Part shown: piece by piece, positions 7,204 through 15,755 of the stretch | Layout of the letters: the number at the start of each line of letters is the position of its first letter | Numbering within the stretch: the first letter of the stretch is position 1 | Source of the DNA: Gallionella sp. | GTDB lineage: Bacteria; Pseudomonadota; Gammaproteobacteria; Burkholderiales; Gallionellaceae | Assembly (NCBI GenBank): GCA_030645955.1 | Contig: JAUSMR010000039.1 | Location: 1-16,518 of the forward strand | Reading direction: 5' to 3' | DNA: 16,518 bases | Notes under the pieces: generated by a model | Told to the model about the DNA's origin: nothing | Seen by the model: only the letters and a program-made list of their open reading frames with translations | Databases searched by the model: none | Translations under genes and position numbers: made by a program

Positions 7204-8349
7204 TTAAAACTGGTCACGTCCTGGAATTCGGGCCACGATGCGCAGGTCGGGCCCGAGCATGTCGGTGGACCTGAACTCCAGCGCAATGGCGTGGGACAGT
7301 TCGGACAAAGGCCCGAAACTGGCCATGTCACGGCCCTGGCCGATCAGTTTTGGGGCCAGATAAACCACAAATTCATCCACCAGCCCTTCGCGAATCAGGG
7401 AGCCATTGAGCTTGTGCCCCGCTTCCACATGCAGTTCGTTGATCTCGCGTGCAGCAAGATCGCGCAACATGGCGGCCAGGTCGACCTTGCCTTGCGTTCC
7501 TGGCTGTTGACCGGGCAGGTAGATGACGGTGGCACCCAATGCTTCCAGTGCCGCCTTTTTTGCATCATTTTGCACTGCGGCGTAGATGTACAGGGCGCGA
7601 CCAGCTATGAAAAGATGAGCGTCCAGTGGCATCTCAAGGCGACTGTCCACCACCACCAGATGGGGTTGGCGTGGCGTGTCCACCAAGCGCACGTCCAGAC
7701 GCGGATTGTCTGCCAGCACGGTGCCGATGCCGGTGAGTACGGCGCAGGCGCGCGCGCGCCAGGCATGGCCGTCGGTGCGGGCGGCATCTGATGTAATCCA
7801 TTGGCTTGCGCCATTGTTCAATGCCGTCTTGCCGTCCAGCGAGGCGGCGATTTTCATGCGCACCCATGGTGTCTTGCGGATCATGCGGCTGAAAAAGCCG
7901 ATGTTGAGTTCGCGGGATTCGTCTGCTCCGGGGCCGACCAGCACCTCAATACCCGCAGCACGCAGGCGCTCAAATCCCTGGCCCGAGACCAAAGGGTTGG
8001 GATCGGCGATTGATGCCACAACTTTCTTAATCCCGGCTGCAATCAAGGCATCACAGCAGGGGCCGGTTCGGCCGTGGTGGGAGCATGGTTCGAGTGTGAC
8101 ATAGGCGGTGGCGCCAACGACTGAGTGGCCGCGAGCACTAGCATCTCGCAACGCCATGATTTCCGCATGTGGGCCACCGGCATGCTGGGTATGACCTTGG
8201 CCAATGAGACCAATGCCTTCACTGAATATGGCACAGCCAACCATAGGATTTGGATTGGAAACACGAATCGATTGCTCCGCTTGCGACATGGTGACACGCC
8301 ATGGCTCGACTCTACTTTGTGAGGTTGGAATTGAGGACAAGTGTGGCAT
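7204..8349 (-). CDS. ribD: Bifunctional diaminohydroxyphosphoribosylaminopyrimidine deaminase / 5-amino-6-(5-phosphoribosylamino)uracil reductase (RibD)
   Basis: Performs the second and third committed riboflavin steps. The 381-residue product has an N-terminal cytidine-deaminase-like zinc domain: 'SNPNPMVGCAIF', 'HAE' with His61 and catalytic Glu63, and 'PCSHHGRTGPCC' with Cys89 and Cys98 as zinc ligands. The C-terminal NADPH-dependent reductase domain begins near residue 160 with 'MKIAASLDGKTA' (165-176) and 'SQWIT', and ends 'RIPGRDQF'. The usual conserved helix just before the NPNP motif is present in divergent form ('TMSQAEQSIRV'). The ATG at 8347-8349 is the longest ATG start and has no strong ribosome binding site; Met21 (8287-8289) is a possible but shorter start. 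It begins only 18 bases after the fimT-type gene stops, so any promoter of its own would lie inside that gene. Confidence 0.94.
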   Translation of the reverse strand: MPHLSSIPTSQSRVEPWRVTMSQAEQSIRVSNPNPMVGCAIFSEGIGLIGQGHTQHAGGPHAEIMALRDASARGHSVVGATAYVTLEPCSHHGRTGPCCDALIAAGIKKVVASIADPNPLVSGQGFERLRAAGIEVLVGPGADESRELNIGFFSRMIRKTPWVRMKIAASLDGKTALNNGASQWITSDAARTDGHAWRARACAVLTGIGTVLADNPRLDVRLVDTPRQPHLVVVDSRLEMPLDAHLFIAGRALYIYAAVQNDAKKAALEALGATVIYLPGQQPGTQGKVDLAAMLRDLAAREINELHVEAGHKLNGSLIREGLVDEFVVYLAPKLIGQGRDMASFGPLSELSHAIALEFRSTDMLGPDLRIVARIPGRDQF

Positions 8350-8367
8350 TACCGTCTTTGGTACTTG

Positions 8368-8940
8368 CTAGTCAGGACAGTTTGTATCGCTGGCCGAAAC
8401 TGGCGTACAGGCTTTCACACGTCCTGTACTCGCGATTACTATTCGGCGAATTTGAGCAAAGTCGCTTGCTCCGGCATCATTCCTTGCGATGGTGAAAGTC
8501 ACTGCGCCAAACCCTCCCGATTTTAGTTTTGAATAGCCAGACGCATCAAACATAATGTACGGAGGAGAGTCCGCTGCGGATGATCCAGTCTTAGGCGTCA
8601 GGGTTAGATAGTTTGGTTTCGCCTCTTTTGTCATTATGGTGATGTCGTTGGCCGCCGCATAATTCTGTGATCTGTCGACATCAACAAATACAACCCAACC
8701 GCTGTCCCAATTGGTTCCGTCGGTTGGTGTTGCCATTGCGTACCGCCCGCGTTTCATCGCCTCACCCCTCGCCGCATTCAGGCTAGCCAACATCGAATTT
8801 GAAAAAGATGTTAGTTCGGAATTCCGTAGAAAGGCAGTGAGGCTTGGTACCGCAACCGCAAGTAATATAGCAACCAATGCAATGGTCACCATCAATTCGA
8901 TGAGGGTAAAACCACTCCTAAGAGAACGGCTGCTGTTCAT
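8368..8940 (-). CDS. fimT: Type IV minor pilin, GspH/FimT/FimU-type pseudopilin
   Basis: Prepilin of 190 residues with a class III leader: MNSSRSLRSG, then mature 'FTLIELMVTIALVAILLAVA' with Glu at +5, followed by a GspH-type globular domain ('LNAARGEAMKRG', 'WDSGWVVFVDVD', 'RRIVIASTGRVKAC'). It keeps two C-terminal cysteines ('KAC...TNCPD') that could pair. I chose the ATG 8938-8940 because it forms an ATGA overlap with the pilE stop (8937-8939); an ATG 11 codons upstream would only lengthen the leader. FimU/FimT-type pilins are thought to join the initiation complex to the major pilus. In Pseudomonas fimU is at the front of the minor-pilin operon, whereas here the gene is at the back. The symbol is by family; fimU is equally defensible. 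Confidence 0.85.
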   Translation of the reverse strand: MNSSRSLRSGFTLIELMVTIALVAILLAVAVPSLTAFLRNSELTSFSNSMLASLNAARGEAMKRGRYAMATPTDGTNWDSGWVVFVDVDRSQNYAAANDITIMTKEAKPNYLTLTPKTGSSAADSPPYIMFDASGYSKLKSGGFGAVTFTIARNDAGASDFAQIRRIVIASTGRVKACTPVSASDTNCPD

Positions 8941-9389
8941 TTCCAGCACAAGGATGTATTTGTACCCGTACATGTTTTTGTACCAGTACTGAGTATTTGT
9001 AAAGTACCGGCATCTGGGTCATTGCCGATGGGCGTAGCTTCCACCATTACGCATTCAGTAATGGCCGTGGAAACGTCGCATACGGATGCCTTTAAATAGT
9101 AGGCGGCTTTTGCCGCACTATCTCCCGAAAAGGTCTTGAAGGTAGTAGATGCGCTTGTCGGTGTGGTCGTTCCAGCTACATTGGTAAACGCGAGATATGT
9201 ATTTTTCTGTGTCATATATCGTTCTTGTTGTTGCATGAGTTCAGCCAAAGCCGCTCGTCCTTCCGCCCTTTTTCCTTTGACGATGGAGCTCGTATAAGCC
9301 GGGTAGGCAATGCTGGCAAGAATTGCAACGATTGCAACAACAATCATCAACTCAATCAGGGTGAACCCATTACTAGAATGTTTTTTCAT
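8937..9389 (-). CDS. pilE: Type IV pilin PilE-type (probable minor pilin)
   Basis: Prepilin of 150 residues. The leader MKKHSSNG is cut before 'FTLIELMIVVAIVAILASIA', with Glu at +5 and the hydrophobic N-terminal helix. The C-terminal half has two cysteine pairs ('VCDVSTAITEC' and 'KTCTGTNTSLCW') that fit pilin disulfides. It follows pilY1 directly, as pilE does in the Pseudomonas fimU-pilVWXY1Y2E cluster, and is probably a minor pilin of the priming complex rather than the major subunit. It starts in an ATGA overlap with the pilY1 stop (9386-9389) and ends in an ATGA overlap with the fimT-type gene, so translation of the three is likely coupled. The exact role within the complex is inferred from position. 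Confidence 0.88.
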   Translation of the reverse strand: MKKHSSNGFTLIELMIVVAIVAILASIAYPAYTSSIVKGKRAEGRAALAELMQQQERYMTQKNTYLAFTNVAGTTTPTSASTTFKTFSGDSAAKAAYYLKASVCDVSTAITECVMVEATPIGNDPDAGTLQILSTGTKTCTGTNTSLCWK

Positions 9390-12300
9390 GGTGCGATCAA
9401 GTCTTGGTAGTTGTTAATTTGTCGCCAGCTGAGGCGACCAGCGACAACCGTTGTCGTTACGGTGCTGCCAGTCGAGAGACCGGAGGAGCCTTGTTGAATA
9501 GTCTGGCTTGTAATGGTTTTCGTCCGCCGTCCTGTACTGTCGCTGATTGTGCTCGTGGTGGCGCCGGTTACTTCCGCCACCAATGGCTCACCCAAAAGTC
9601 CAACCGTCGAGCTGATCGCGTTGCCGTTCCCCGTGGCGATCTTCACTGTGTACTGGTTTCCTCCTCCGCCCGCCGCTGAGCAGCTACCGCTACTACTGGA
9701 TGCGCCGGGGATCAAACTGCCGAAAACGGCCGTATCACCGAAGACGGTGGCACTGCTAATCTGGCGCTCCCCCGAGACTGTAAAGTCAAAGTACCATCCA
9801 GAGCGCTGAGTGGTATCTGCGTCAGTTGTGGCACGTCCCAACGTAAATGCCGGCACCGATATTACGCCAGTTGAAGTAGTGTTCGTTCCTGCTTGGAGTC
9901 GCCCGCGTCCGCTGATGGCACTGCTACCTACAGGACTTGAGTCGCCACTATTGTTGTCATCGTCATAGACCATGTACATCGATTGTTGCGTAGTCGAACC
10001 CTTATCCGCAGATTCTAGATATTTGCCCGTCCCAAACAAGACATAGTGGGTACCTGGAATGGCGCCATTGGCGATGCTTGGCGCCATCGTGATGGGCTGT
10101 ACGTTATTTGCTGCATCCTTTGCCGTGAACAAAGGATAGGGATTCGGGGACGTAATGGTTCCTTTGTTAAAAGATGAGAGTTTGTTGATATTCCAGTCGG
10201 CACTGCCGAGTAGGGAAAAATCAAGCTTCCACAGATTGCCATGCAAGTCCCCCATGAATATCTGTGCGACTTCCCGGGCTAACCCGAATGTCGCATTGAA
10301 GTTAACCAGCCCAGTAGCCTTGCTTATGCTCAGTGTGCTGTCGATGGGCAAAGATATTTTGTAGTAATTGGTGCCAAGCGACCAAGCCGTGCCAGCTGGC
10401 TTACTGAGGTCCAGCAAAAACAAAGCGGGGTTACCGTTGCTATAAACACTTGTACTGGCGGTGACGTAATTGTTAACCCCGCTGCCCACAACTGCAAACC
10501 ACTTATAGGTGGCTGTCGTGGCGTTGTACGCACTCGTGCGCAGCTTCAATATTTGTGGACGACCGATCACGTTACCCATGTCTACGTCATCGTCATGGGT
10601 AAATTCCCACATCACGTTGGATGCCGAGAACGCTGATGGATTGGTCACATCAAGCGCAAAGACGCCTTGTCCGCCCCCTCCGGTGCCGGATACCAGCACT
10701 GTTTTCCAGTCGGCGGCTGTTCCAGCTGAGCCCACTTGGGCTTCTGCCACCGTGGGCGGACCATCCACATAGCTCTGATGGGCGTTGACGTAACTGGCAC
10801 TGGTTAGCGCAGATAGCCTTGGTCCCATCCAGCTGGGTATGTAGGCAAATAGCTCATTGCCGTTCGTGGCGTTGAACGCGTGCAGCATGCCGTCATTGGC
10901 ACCTACGAATACCGCTGGCGTGCGAGCCACATTGTTAGTGTAGAAGCTTGAATAAGTGCTGGAACTGATACCTGTCGTAGGAACACCTGAATAAACCACA
11001 CCTGAATTGATGATGTCGCCGAGTAACTTGGTTCGTTTTCGGAAGGGATTGCTCTCTTTTGAAGAGTCTCCGCGCAGGTAATTCAGGCGGTCTTGCGCCA
11101 AACCATCGGCTGCCGAGGCAGGGGTCGCTTTGTCGAGGGCTAAACTCAAACTGCTTTCAATGGCAGCCCAGGTGAATGGTGCCGCCACAGGGTTGGCAGT
11201 CGCCCCCACGTTGCCCACCACAATATTGCGTGAGGTCGCTGGAGCGGTCAGAGCTGCCAGTTGAGTTGCTGCAGTCCACGTCGTGGAGGTCGAGATAGTG
11301 ACTGCATTGCCCGAGCTCACGCTCACCGGAATGGCTAACAGATCGCCGCTCCAGTCTGAAGTATCAAATGTGCCTTGAAAAATTGTGTTGCCGATTTGCG
11401 TGAGGTTTTTCGACTGAATCGCACCGCCAGCAATACTTCGTGCTGCGGTCGACGCCCGACTGAAGATGTCGTCGAAGGCACTCAGTACACCGCGTGCGTC
11501 ACTTTGCAGAAAGTAGGTATTGGCTTCACCTACGCGGGAAGGCCTTATATCCGTGTCTGCCCAGACGTAATTGTCTGCAGTTGTCATATCGTCGCGATAG
11601 AACGGGTTGCCCTTGGTGTTGTAGGACGTTTTGTAGGCGATGTTTTTGGCTGCGGTGGCAGCGTCATTTTCAAAACCACCGTATTTAGCTGCCATGAATA
11701 GTTGATTAGACGATCGCCTTGTGGTTGCGCTGTTGGAGCCTCCGTATTCGTTGACGTCAAACGTGAAAGTCTTGACGCGCAAGCCAGGCCGCTGTTTAGC
11801 GGGCCCGCCCGTACCGGTCCAGTCTGCACCCCGAATGTCGTGAGTGTGGGCCCAATAAGCTGAACCCAGAATCTGGCTAGTCGAGTCGCCGCTTGGAACG
11901 CTGCTGTTGGCCCCGTTTGGATTGCCAGTAGTGCGTGAAACGCCCTGACCGTCAATGTAATTGGACGTTGTATTTTTCTCAAAGTTTTGAACTGTGGTCC
12001 GCCAACCTTTGATATTCGGGATGTTATTTGCTACGTCTGTAGTGGGCACTCTATTGCCGTCATGGGTATTGATGTCACCGATCACCACAATGTTGCTTTT
12101 CAAACAGGAATAATCGGCAGTGCTTGATCTACCGTCATAAGGGTCGGTCCAGGTCGTTGTCACTGGAAATCCATCGTACATGCTAGTCGTGATGCTGCTA
12201 ATTGCATCTGCGCTCGGCGGCAAACCCTGCAAATATCGCAGCGCTTCGTAATGAAGTTCACCGACGGGGTCGTATTTTTTGTATTTTCCAGGAACCGATC

Positions 12301-14116
12301 CTGTTCGCCCGAACTGGTTGACATAGTTGATAACACCACTTATGTAGTTGGCACTGCAACTCGAACCAGCGGCACACGTGACCGTAGAATTGCCGTCGGG
12401 GTTAGGATAAAAAACACCTGTAACAGGATTCCACTCCTGGTTTGGGTTGCCCCCGGTTGCCGTGCTATCGACGCCACTGTTATTAAAAGTCTTGGCTCCT
12501 ACGTACTTAATTGGCGCGCGTAGGACGCCACCATAGCGACCGCTGGCGCTGCTTTGGGTTTGATCCAATAAATAGCCAAATGCAGCCAAGCGCAATTGGT
12601 CGCTGTATTTCTGAACTGCCCCGCTAGGCTTGAAATTGGCTTGGGGGTTGGTCGTTGCGCCGTCGGAGTATTTTTTGCACAGTCCGTAATCACGCACGTC
12701 TTTCAATGCATAGGTGGTCGGGTCGCGGTCGCACACCTGCACACGGGCAAAAAAGTAGCCATCGGTGTTGCCGGTTGTAGTAGCTGGAGTTGGTGATGTG
12801 TAATCGCGGTAGTAGCATCTTTTGTAAACACCTGAAATCGGGTCTACCGTGCTACCTGTCATTGTGTTGCCACACGTTACGCCGTTGGTGGCAATATACG
12901 TTAACCAACCTCCAGCGTTGCCACTACCTGCGGGTTGGCTATTTGGGGGAGCACCATAAAGAACTTCTTTGGTTCCAGTAAATGAACAAACATCTCCTTC
13001 GCTGGAGTCTCCACTATGAGTGGAGTGTGGGCATACTGCAAAGTTGCTTCCGCTACTTTGAAACACTGATAGCGCAGTACTTGGAGTTTGGTAAGGGTTT
13101 ACAACGGTGCCCACCCCTGATCCTGACGTTGCTGAAACACCCAAGGTGTACCCACTAAGATCCGAAGATGTTTGGCCAGATAAACCGGTGGTGCCGAAAT
13201 ATATTCGGTTGAGTGTGTTGGCAATCTTTATATCAGATCCTGCCGCTGCATCTGCCATTGGTTTGGGTATTGCGCCAAAGTAATTTACGCCGGATACGAA
13301 GGATGGAGATAGCGCACTAGTCGAGGTTATCGCATGTGAAGTACCGTTGTTGTAAAGCGTTTTTGCCGGGAAATTGGAGCTATTGCCCATTTTAATGGGG
13401 TCTCCATCCGGAATCATGGCTCGCTGCAAAACCGTTAATGTGCCCGTGTCTATAACGCGATCACCACCAGTCAGTGACAAGCGTAGCATATCAATCGCTG
13501 AACTCGATGCCCAGTTCAGAAAGTTGCCGCTAAAGGCGTCATTCGTGGTGTTGCTGGATGCGGGCGTTGTTCCGTCGTCCTTGGTGTAGCTGGTTGTGTT
13601 GTTCCAGCACATGCGGGTTGTCTTTGTCGGTTGCGTTGTACTGGGCGTGCTCAAAGCGATGGCTGGACCGCGTCGAACAAAACGTTTGTAGGCTGCATTC
13701 TGACCGGAGGGCGCACCTGTCCCGGCATTGTCGTAGGTGTAGCAGCTTTCCGCGTCGTAATAACCAAGGTATTCACGGTCGCTGGAATAGGTAGCGTCGT
13801 CTGATGTGCTGTTGTTGTTGTTGTCGGGATCCACATATTGCGCACCCACTGTCGGGAACTCTACCGACAATGCCAGTACCAAGGCAGGCTTGTCTCCTGT
13901 TTCTGTGGCGTAAAGCGGATCGGCAGACAGAACGATGGCTGGAATATTGGGCGCAGTGCTGCCGCTGAACGCAAGGAATGAGACTGCGGCAACGCCCGGT
14001 ACGGTTAGCCACAGTAGCCAGCGCAGCCTTCGGTGTTTGGCAAGCCGGGAAAGTGCTCCCCCGATACGTTTATTTAATGAGACGATTGGTGGAATAGGGT
14101 GTTTGTTGGTGTGCAT
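9386..14116 (-). CDS. pilY1: PilY1/PilC-type type IV pilus tip adhesin and assembly protein
   Basis: Very large (1576 residues; Pseudomonas PilY1 is about 1160), exported to the pilus tip, where PilY1/PilC proteins bind surfaces and with the minor pilins prime pilus assembly. A long basic N-region precedes a hydrophobic segment (about 31-52), which I read as an atypical signal sequence. The N-terminal half looks like a VWA-type fold: 'LVLALSVEFPTVG' (79-91), 'NFLNWASSSAIDM' (198-210) and 'CLKSNIVVIGDINTHDGNR' near 669-687, but with no DxSxS MIDAS motif. A linker with 'FLQSDARGVLSAFDDIFSRA' (about 867) leads to the conserved C-terminal beta-propeller (Neisseria PilC domain), from about 1060 on, with 'VFVGANDGMLHAFNATNG', 'GTGGGGQGVFALDVTNP' and 'GNVIGRPQI'. 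Acidic Asp/Asn loops occur near 96-107 and late in the propeller ('YDDDNNSGDSS'). The start has GGAG seven bases upstream. Confidence 0.9.
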   Translation of the reverse strand: MHTNKHPIPPIVSLNKRIGGALSRLAKHRRLRWLLWLTVPGVAAVSFLAFSGSTAPNIPAIVLSADPLYATETGDKPALVLALSVEFPTVGAQYVDPDNNNNSTSDDATYSSDREYLGYYDAESCYTYDNAGTGAPSGQNAAYKRFVRRGPAIALSTPSTTQPTKTTRMCWNNTTSYTKDDGTTPASSNTTNDAFSGNFLNWASSSAIDMLRLSLTGGDRVIDTGTLTVLQRAMIPDGDPIKMGNSSNFPAKTLYNNGTSHAITSTSALSPSFVSGVNYFGAIPKPMADAAAGSDIKIANTLNRIYFGTTGLSGQTSSDLSGYTLGVSATSGSGVGTVVNPYQTPSTALSVFQSSGSNFAVCPHSTHSGDSSEGDVCSFTGTKEVLYGAPPNSQPAGSGNAGGWLTYIATNGVTCGNTMTGSTVDPISGVYKRCYYRDYTSPTPATTTGNTDGYFFARVQVCDRDPTTYALKDVRDYGLCKKYSDGATTNPQANFKPSGAVQKYSDQLRLAAFGYLLDQTQSSASGRYGGVLRAPIKYVGAKTFNNSGVDSTATGGNPNQEWNPVTGVFYPNPDGNSTVTCAAGSSCSANYISGVINYVNQFGRTGSVPGKYKKYDPVGELHYEALRYLQGLPPSADAISSITTSMYDGFPVTTTWTDPYDGRSSTADYSCLKSNIVVIGDINTHDGNRVPTTDVANNIPNIKGWRTTVQNFEKNTTSNYIDGQGVSRTTGNPNGANSSVPSGDSTSQILGSAYWAHTHDIRGADWTGTGGPAKQRPGLRVKTFTFDVNEYGGSNSATTRRSSNQLFMAAKYGGFENDAATAAKNIAYKTSYNTKGNPFYRDDMTTADNYVWADTDIRPSRVGEANTYFLQSDARGVLSAFDDIFSRASTAARSIAGGAIQSKNLTQIGNTIFQGTFDTSDWSGDLLAIPVSVSSGNAVTISTSTTWTAATQLAALTAPATSRNIVVGNVGATANPVAAPFTWAAIESSLSLALDKATPASAADGLAQDRLNYLRGDSSKESNPFRKRTKLLGDIINSGVVYSGVPTTGISSSTYSSFYTNNVARTPAVFVGANDGMLHAFNATNGNELFAYIPSWMGPRLSALTSASYVNAHQSYVDGPPTVAEAQVGSAGTAADWKTVLVSGTGGGGQGVFALDVTNPSAFSASNVMWEFTHDDDVDMGNVIGRPQILKLRTSAYNATTATYKWFAVVGSGVNNYVTASTSVYSNGNPALFLLDLSKPAGTAWSLGTNYYKISLPIDSTLSISKATGLVNFNATFGLAREVAQIFMGDLHGNLWKLDFSLLGSADWNINKLSSFNKGTITSPNPYPLFTAKDAANNVQPITMAPSIANGAIPGTHYVLFGTGKYLESADKGSTTQQSMYMVYDDDNNSGDSSPVGSSAISGRGRLQAGTNTTSTGVISVPAFTLGRATTDADTTQRSGWYFDFTVSGERQISSATVFGDTAVFGSLIPGASSSSGSCSAAGGGGNQYTVKIATGNGNAISSTVGLLGEPLVAEVTGATTSTISDSTGRRTKTITSQTIQQGSSGLSTGSTVTTTVVAGRLSWRQINNYQDLIAP

Positions 14117-14123
14117 GACATCA

Positions 14124-14127
14124 CTCC
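14124..14127 (-). promoter_or_regulatory. Ribosome binding site of pilY1
   Basis: The minus strand reads GACGGAG with GGAG seven bases before the pilY1 ATG (14114-14116), in the 15-base gap after the pilX stop. It is the clearest Shine-Dalgarno among the pilin genes, most of which start in stop/start overlaps. Confidence 0.65.
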
Positions 14128-14131
14128 GTCT

Positions 14132-14752
14132 TTAAATTCGATAGAGCACTTGCAGCATGGCTTGAATGTCAGCGCGAGGTCCAAATCCCATCGCAGTTAC
14201 GCGATATACGACTTTGCCTGCGAAGTAAGGGTCGTCCTCCGCCTCAATGATGTAGCGCGGTTTTTTTGCAGGCTGTATGCCGACGCCCCCGGCCGCAAAG
14301 GTCCGGCCCGTAAATGCTCCAAACTCAGTCGTCGCGGCGCTGGAGCCGGTAACGGTGAAGTCTACGGTTAGCCACGCTGGTTTGATGGCCGCGCGCGTGC
14401 AAAGACCAACGGAGGTTCCGGAGGTGCCACAACCTGGCGGAAAGGCTGTAACGTTCACTCCGTCAAATAGGGCTTTGCGTGTGGAGCTGCCGGCAGGTCC
14501 ACCCAACTCATACTCCGCATCAATCAGGGCAGCTTCTGCGGCTTGCCAAGCTACCTGGTGATCACGGTCATTTCTAGCCCCTCGTTCGCTCATCAAGGCA
14601 ATTTGAGCGCCTCCGACACCAAGTAACGATACGACCACCAGTATCAGCATAACCATGATCAGCGAAGCACCACGTTGTGGGTGACAGCGCTGATCGAGGT
14701 GGGAATAAGTGTGTATCAGGGGCATATCTTTCACTTCACGTGCCTTGGTCAT
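14132..14752 (-). CDS. pilX: Type IV pilus minor pilin PilX
   Basis: Inner-membrane-inserted minor pilin of 206 residues, close to the usual 170-200. The N-terminus has a basic leader ending 'CHPQRG' (Gly28), then 'ASLIMVMLILVVVSLLGVGG' and the PilX N-domain signature 'ERGARNDRDHQVAWQAAEAA' (56-75). As in other PilX proteins the +5 glutamate is replaced, here by Met. The rest is a variable globular domain with one cysteine pair ('PPGCGTSGTSVGLC'). It overlaps the pilW end by 17 bases if it starts at 14752; an ATG nine codons later (14723-14725) would instead leave a 10-base gap and is an equally reasonable start. It precedes pilY1 by 15 bases. Confidence 0.87.
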   Translation of the reverse strand: MTKAREVKDMPLIHTYSHLDQRCHPQRGASLIMVMLILVVVSLLGVGGAQIALMSERGARNDRDHQVAWQAAEAALIDAEYELGGPAGSSTRKALFDGVNVTAFPPGCGTSGTSVGLCTRAAIKPAWLTVDFTVTGSSAATTEFGAFTGRTFAAGGVGIQPAKKPRYIIEAEDDPYFAGKVVYRVTAMGFGPRADIQAMLQVLYRI

Positions 14753-15755
14753 TACGCAAGTGCACTGTGAATGTCAGCACTTGCCGCAGGCGGCCATCAG
14801 CGGGAGTTGTAAATGCAGTGCCTGGGTCTAAAGTTATGGTGTTCGACATTGCGGCACCCGCTGTGCCCGTTGAAGAGGACTTGGCCAAGCCGAAAGGGTA
14901 AAGTGTCTGCGCGACCTTTTCTTGTGCAGAATTCAGCGGACCCCGCAGAATCATGCCAATTCGCAAACTGCGAACGCGACGCCAGTTTGCGTCGGTCGCA
15001 GAGGCGTTACCACTGACGGTTAACTGATCAGAGCGCAGCAAGCGGTCTGGGATCGCGTCAGTTGTCGCGGTTGGTGCAGTACCAGCGGTTACGCCGTCTG
15101 TACCATAAAGGACTTGAAAGTTCTCTACACCCTGAACAATTGGTTGAGCCGTTGTGAACGAAAAACCGCCGTCTGCTGAGTAGGAACACATCAATGAAGG
15201 CTCACCCTGGCTGATTGCAACGTGGATGATACTTATCATCGGACCAGCAATATTGGTTGGCGAATTTCCTGTGCAACCAATCATTGACTGGTCAGATTTT
15301 CCCGAGTTGAGAAAAGTCTCTGCCGCCTGGTAACGCAAAATCAGAATGTCACTGCCGAAACCGTCTTGGCCAGTTGGGCGAGTGGTGGTTGCATTCAGTG
15401 GGTCAGAGGTTTTGATCAGTGCGTTGTTGAATCCTGTAATGTAGGGGCCCAGCGGCACAGTCGAAGGAATCGTAGCTTCCCAAGTGTTTTTGTAGCCGCT
15501 TTGTACGGCTAGGCGCTGTATCAAATCAGCTGAAAAGCGACCATTGTCACGGAGTTGTGATGCTGCATCTACTGTTTGGAAACCCTGTCGGGTGACTGTC
15601 AACGCTGCAATTGCGGCCAAGGCAATCAGCAAACTAATAACCAATGCAACCAGTAACTCAACCATGGTCAAGCCGCGCTGGCAAAATTTTGGTATTGCAT
15701 TCGCGCGTAGCCCCCTTTGGGGCGCGCATGGCCATTTTCGAAGGAACTGGGTCAT
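14736..15755 (-). CDS. pilW: Type IV pilus minor pilin PilW
   Basis: Prepilin of 339 residues, slightly longer than Pseudomonas PilW. The 28-residue leader ends 'KFCQRG' (Gly28); the mature protein begins 'LTMVELLVALVISLLIALAA' with Glu at +5. The 'QLRDNGRFSADLIQRLAVQSGY' type segment (67-88, read as a PilW signature) follows the helix, and the central part holds 'GFGSDILILRYQA' and 'VQGVENFQVLYGTDG', typical of PilW. The start is an ATGA overlap with the pilV stop (15752-15755). In the priming-complex model PilW works with PilV, PilX and PilY1 below the pilus tip. Assignment is by order and by these conserved segments. Confidence 0.89.
   Translation of the reverse strand: MTQFLRKWPCAPQRGLRANAIPKFCQRGLTMVELLVALVISLLIALAAIAALTVTRQGFQTVDAASQLRDNGRFSADLIQRLAVQSGYKNTWEATIPSTVPLGPYITGFNNALIKTSDPLNATTTRPTGQDGFGSDILILRYQAAETFLNSGKSDQSMIGCTGNSPTNIAGPMISIIHVAISQGEPSLMCSYSADGGFSFTTAQPIVQGVENFQVLYGTDGVTAGTAPTATTDAIPDRLLRSDQLTVSGNASATDANWRRVRSLRIGMILRGPLNSAQEKVAQTLYPFGLAKSSSTGTAGAAMSNTITLDPGTAFTTPADGRLRQVLTFTVHLRNDQGT

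Noticed and set aside
9386..14116. pilY1 as a frameshifted or phase-variable gene
   Set aside because: The frame is open for the whole length, the C-terminal propeller is complete, and there is no long homopolymer tract such as the poly-G of Neisseria pilC.
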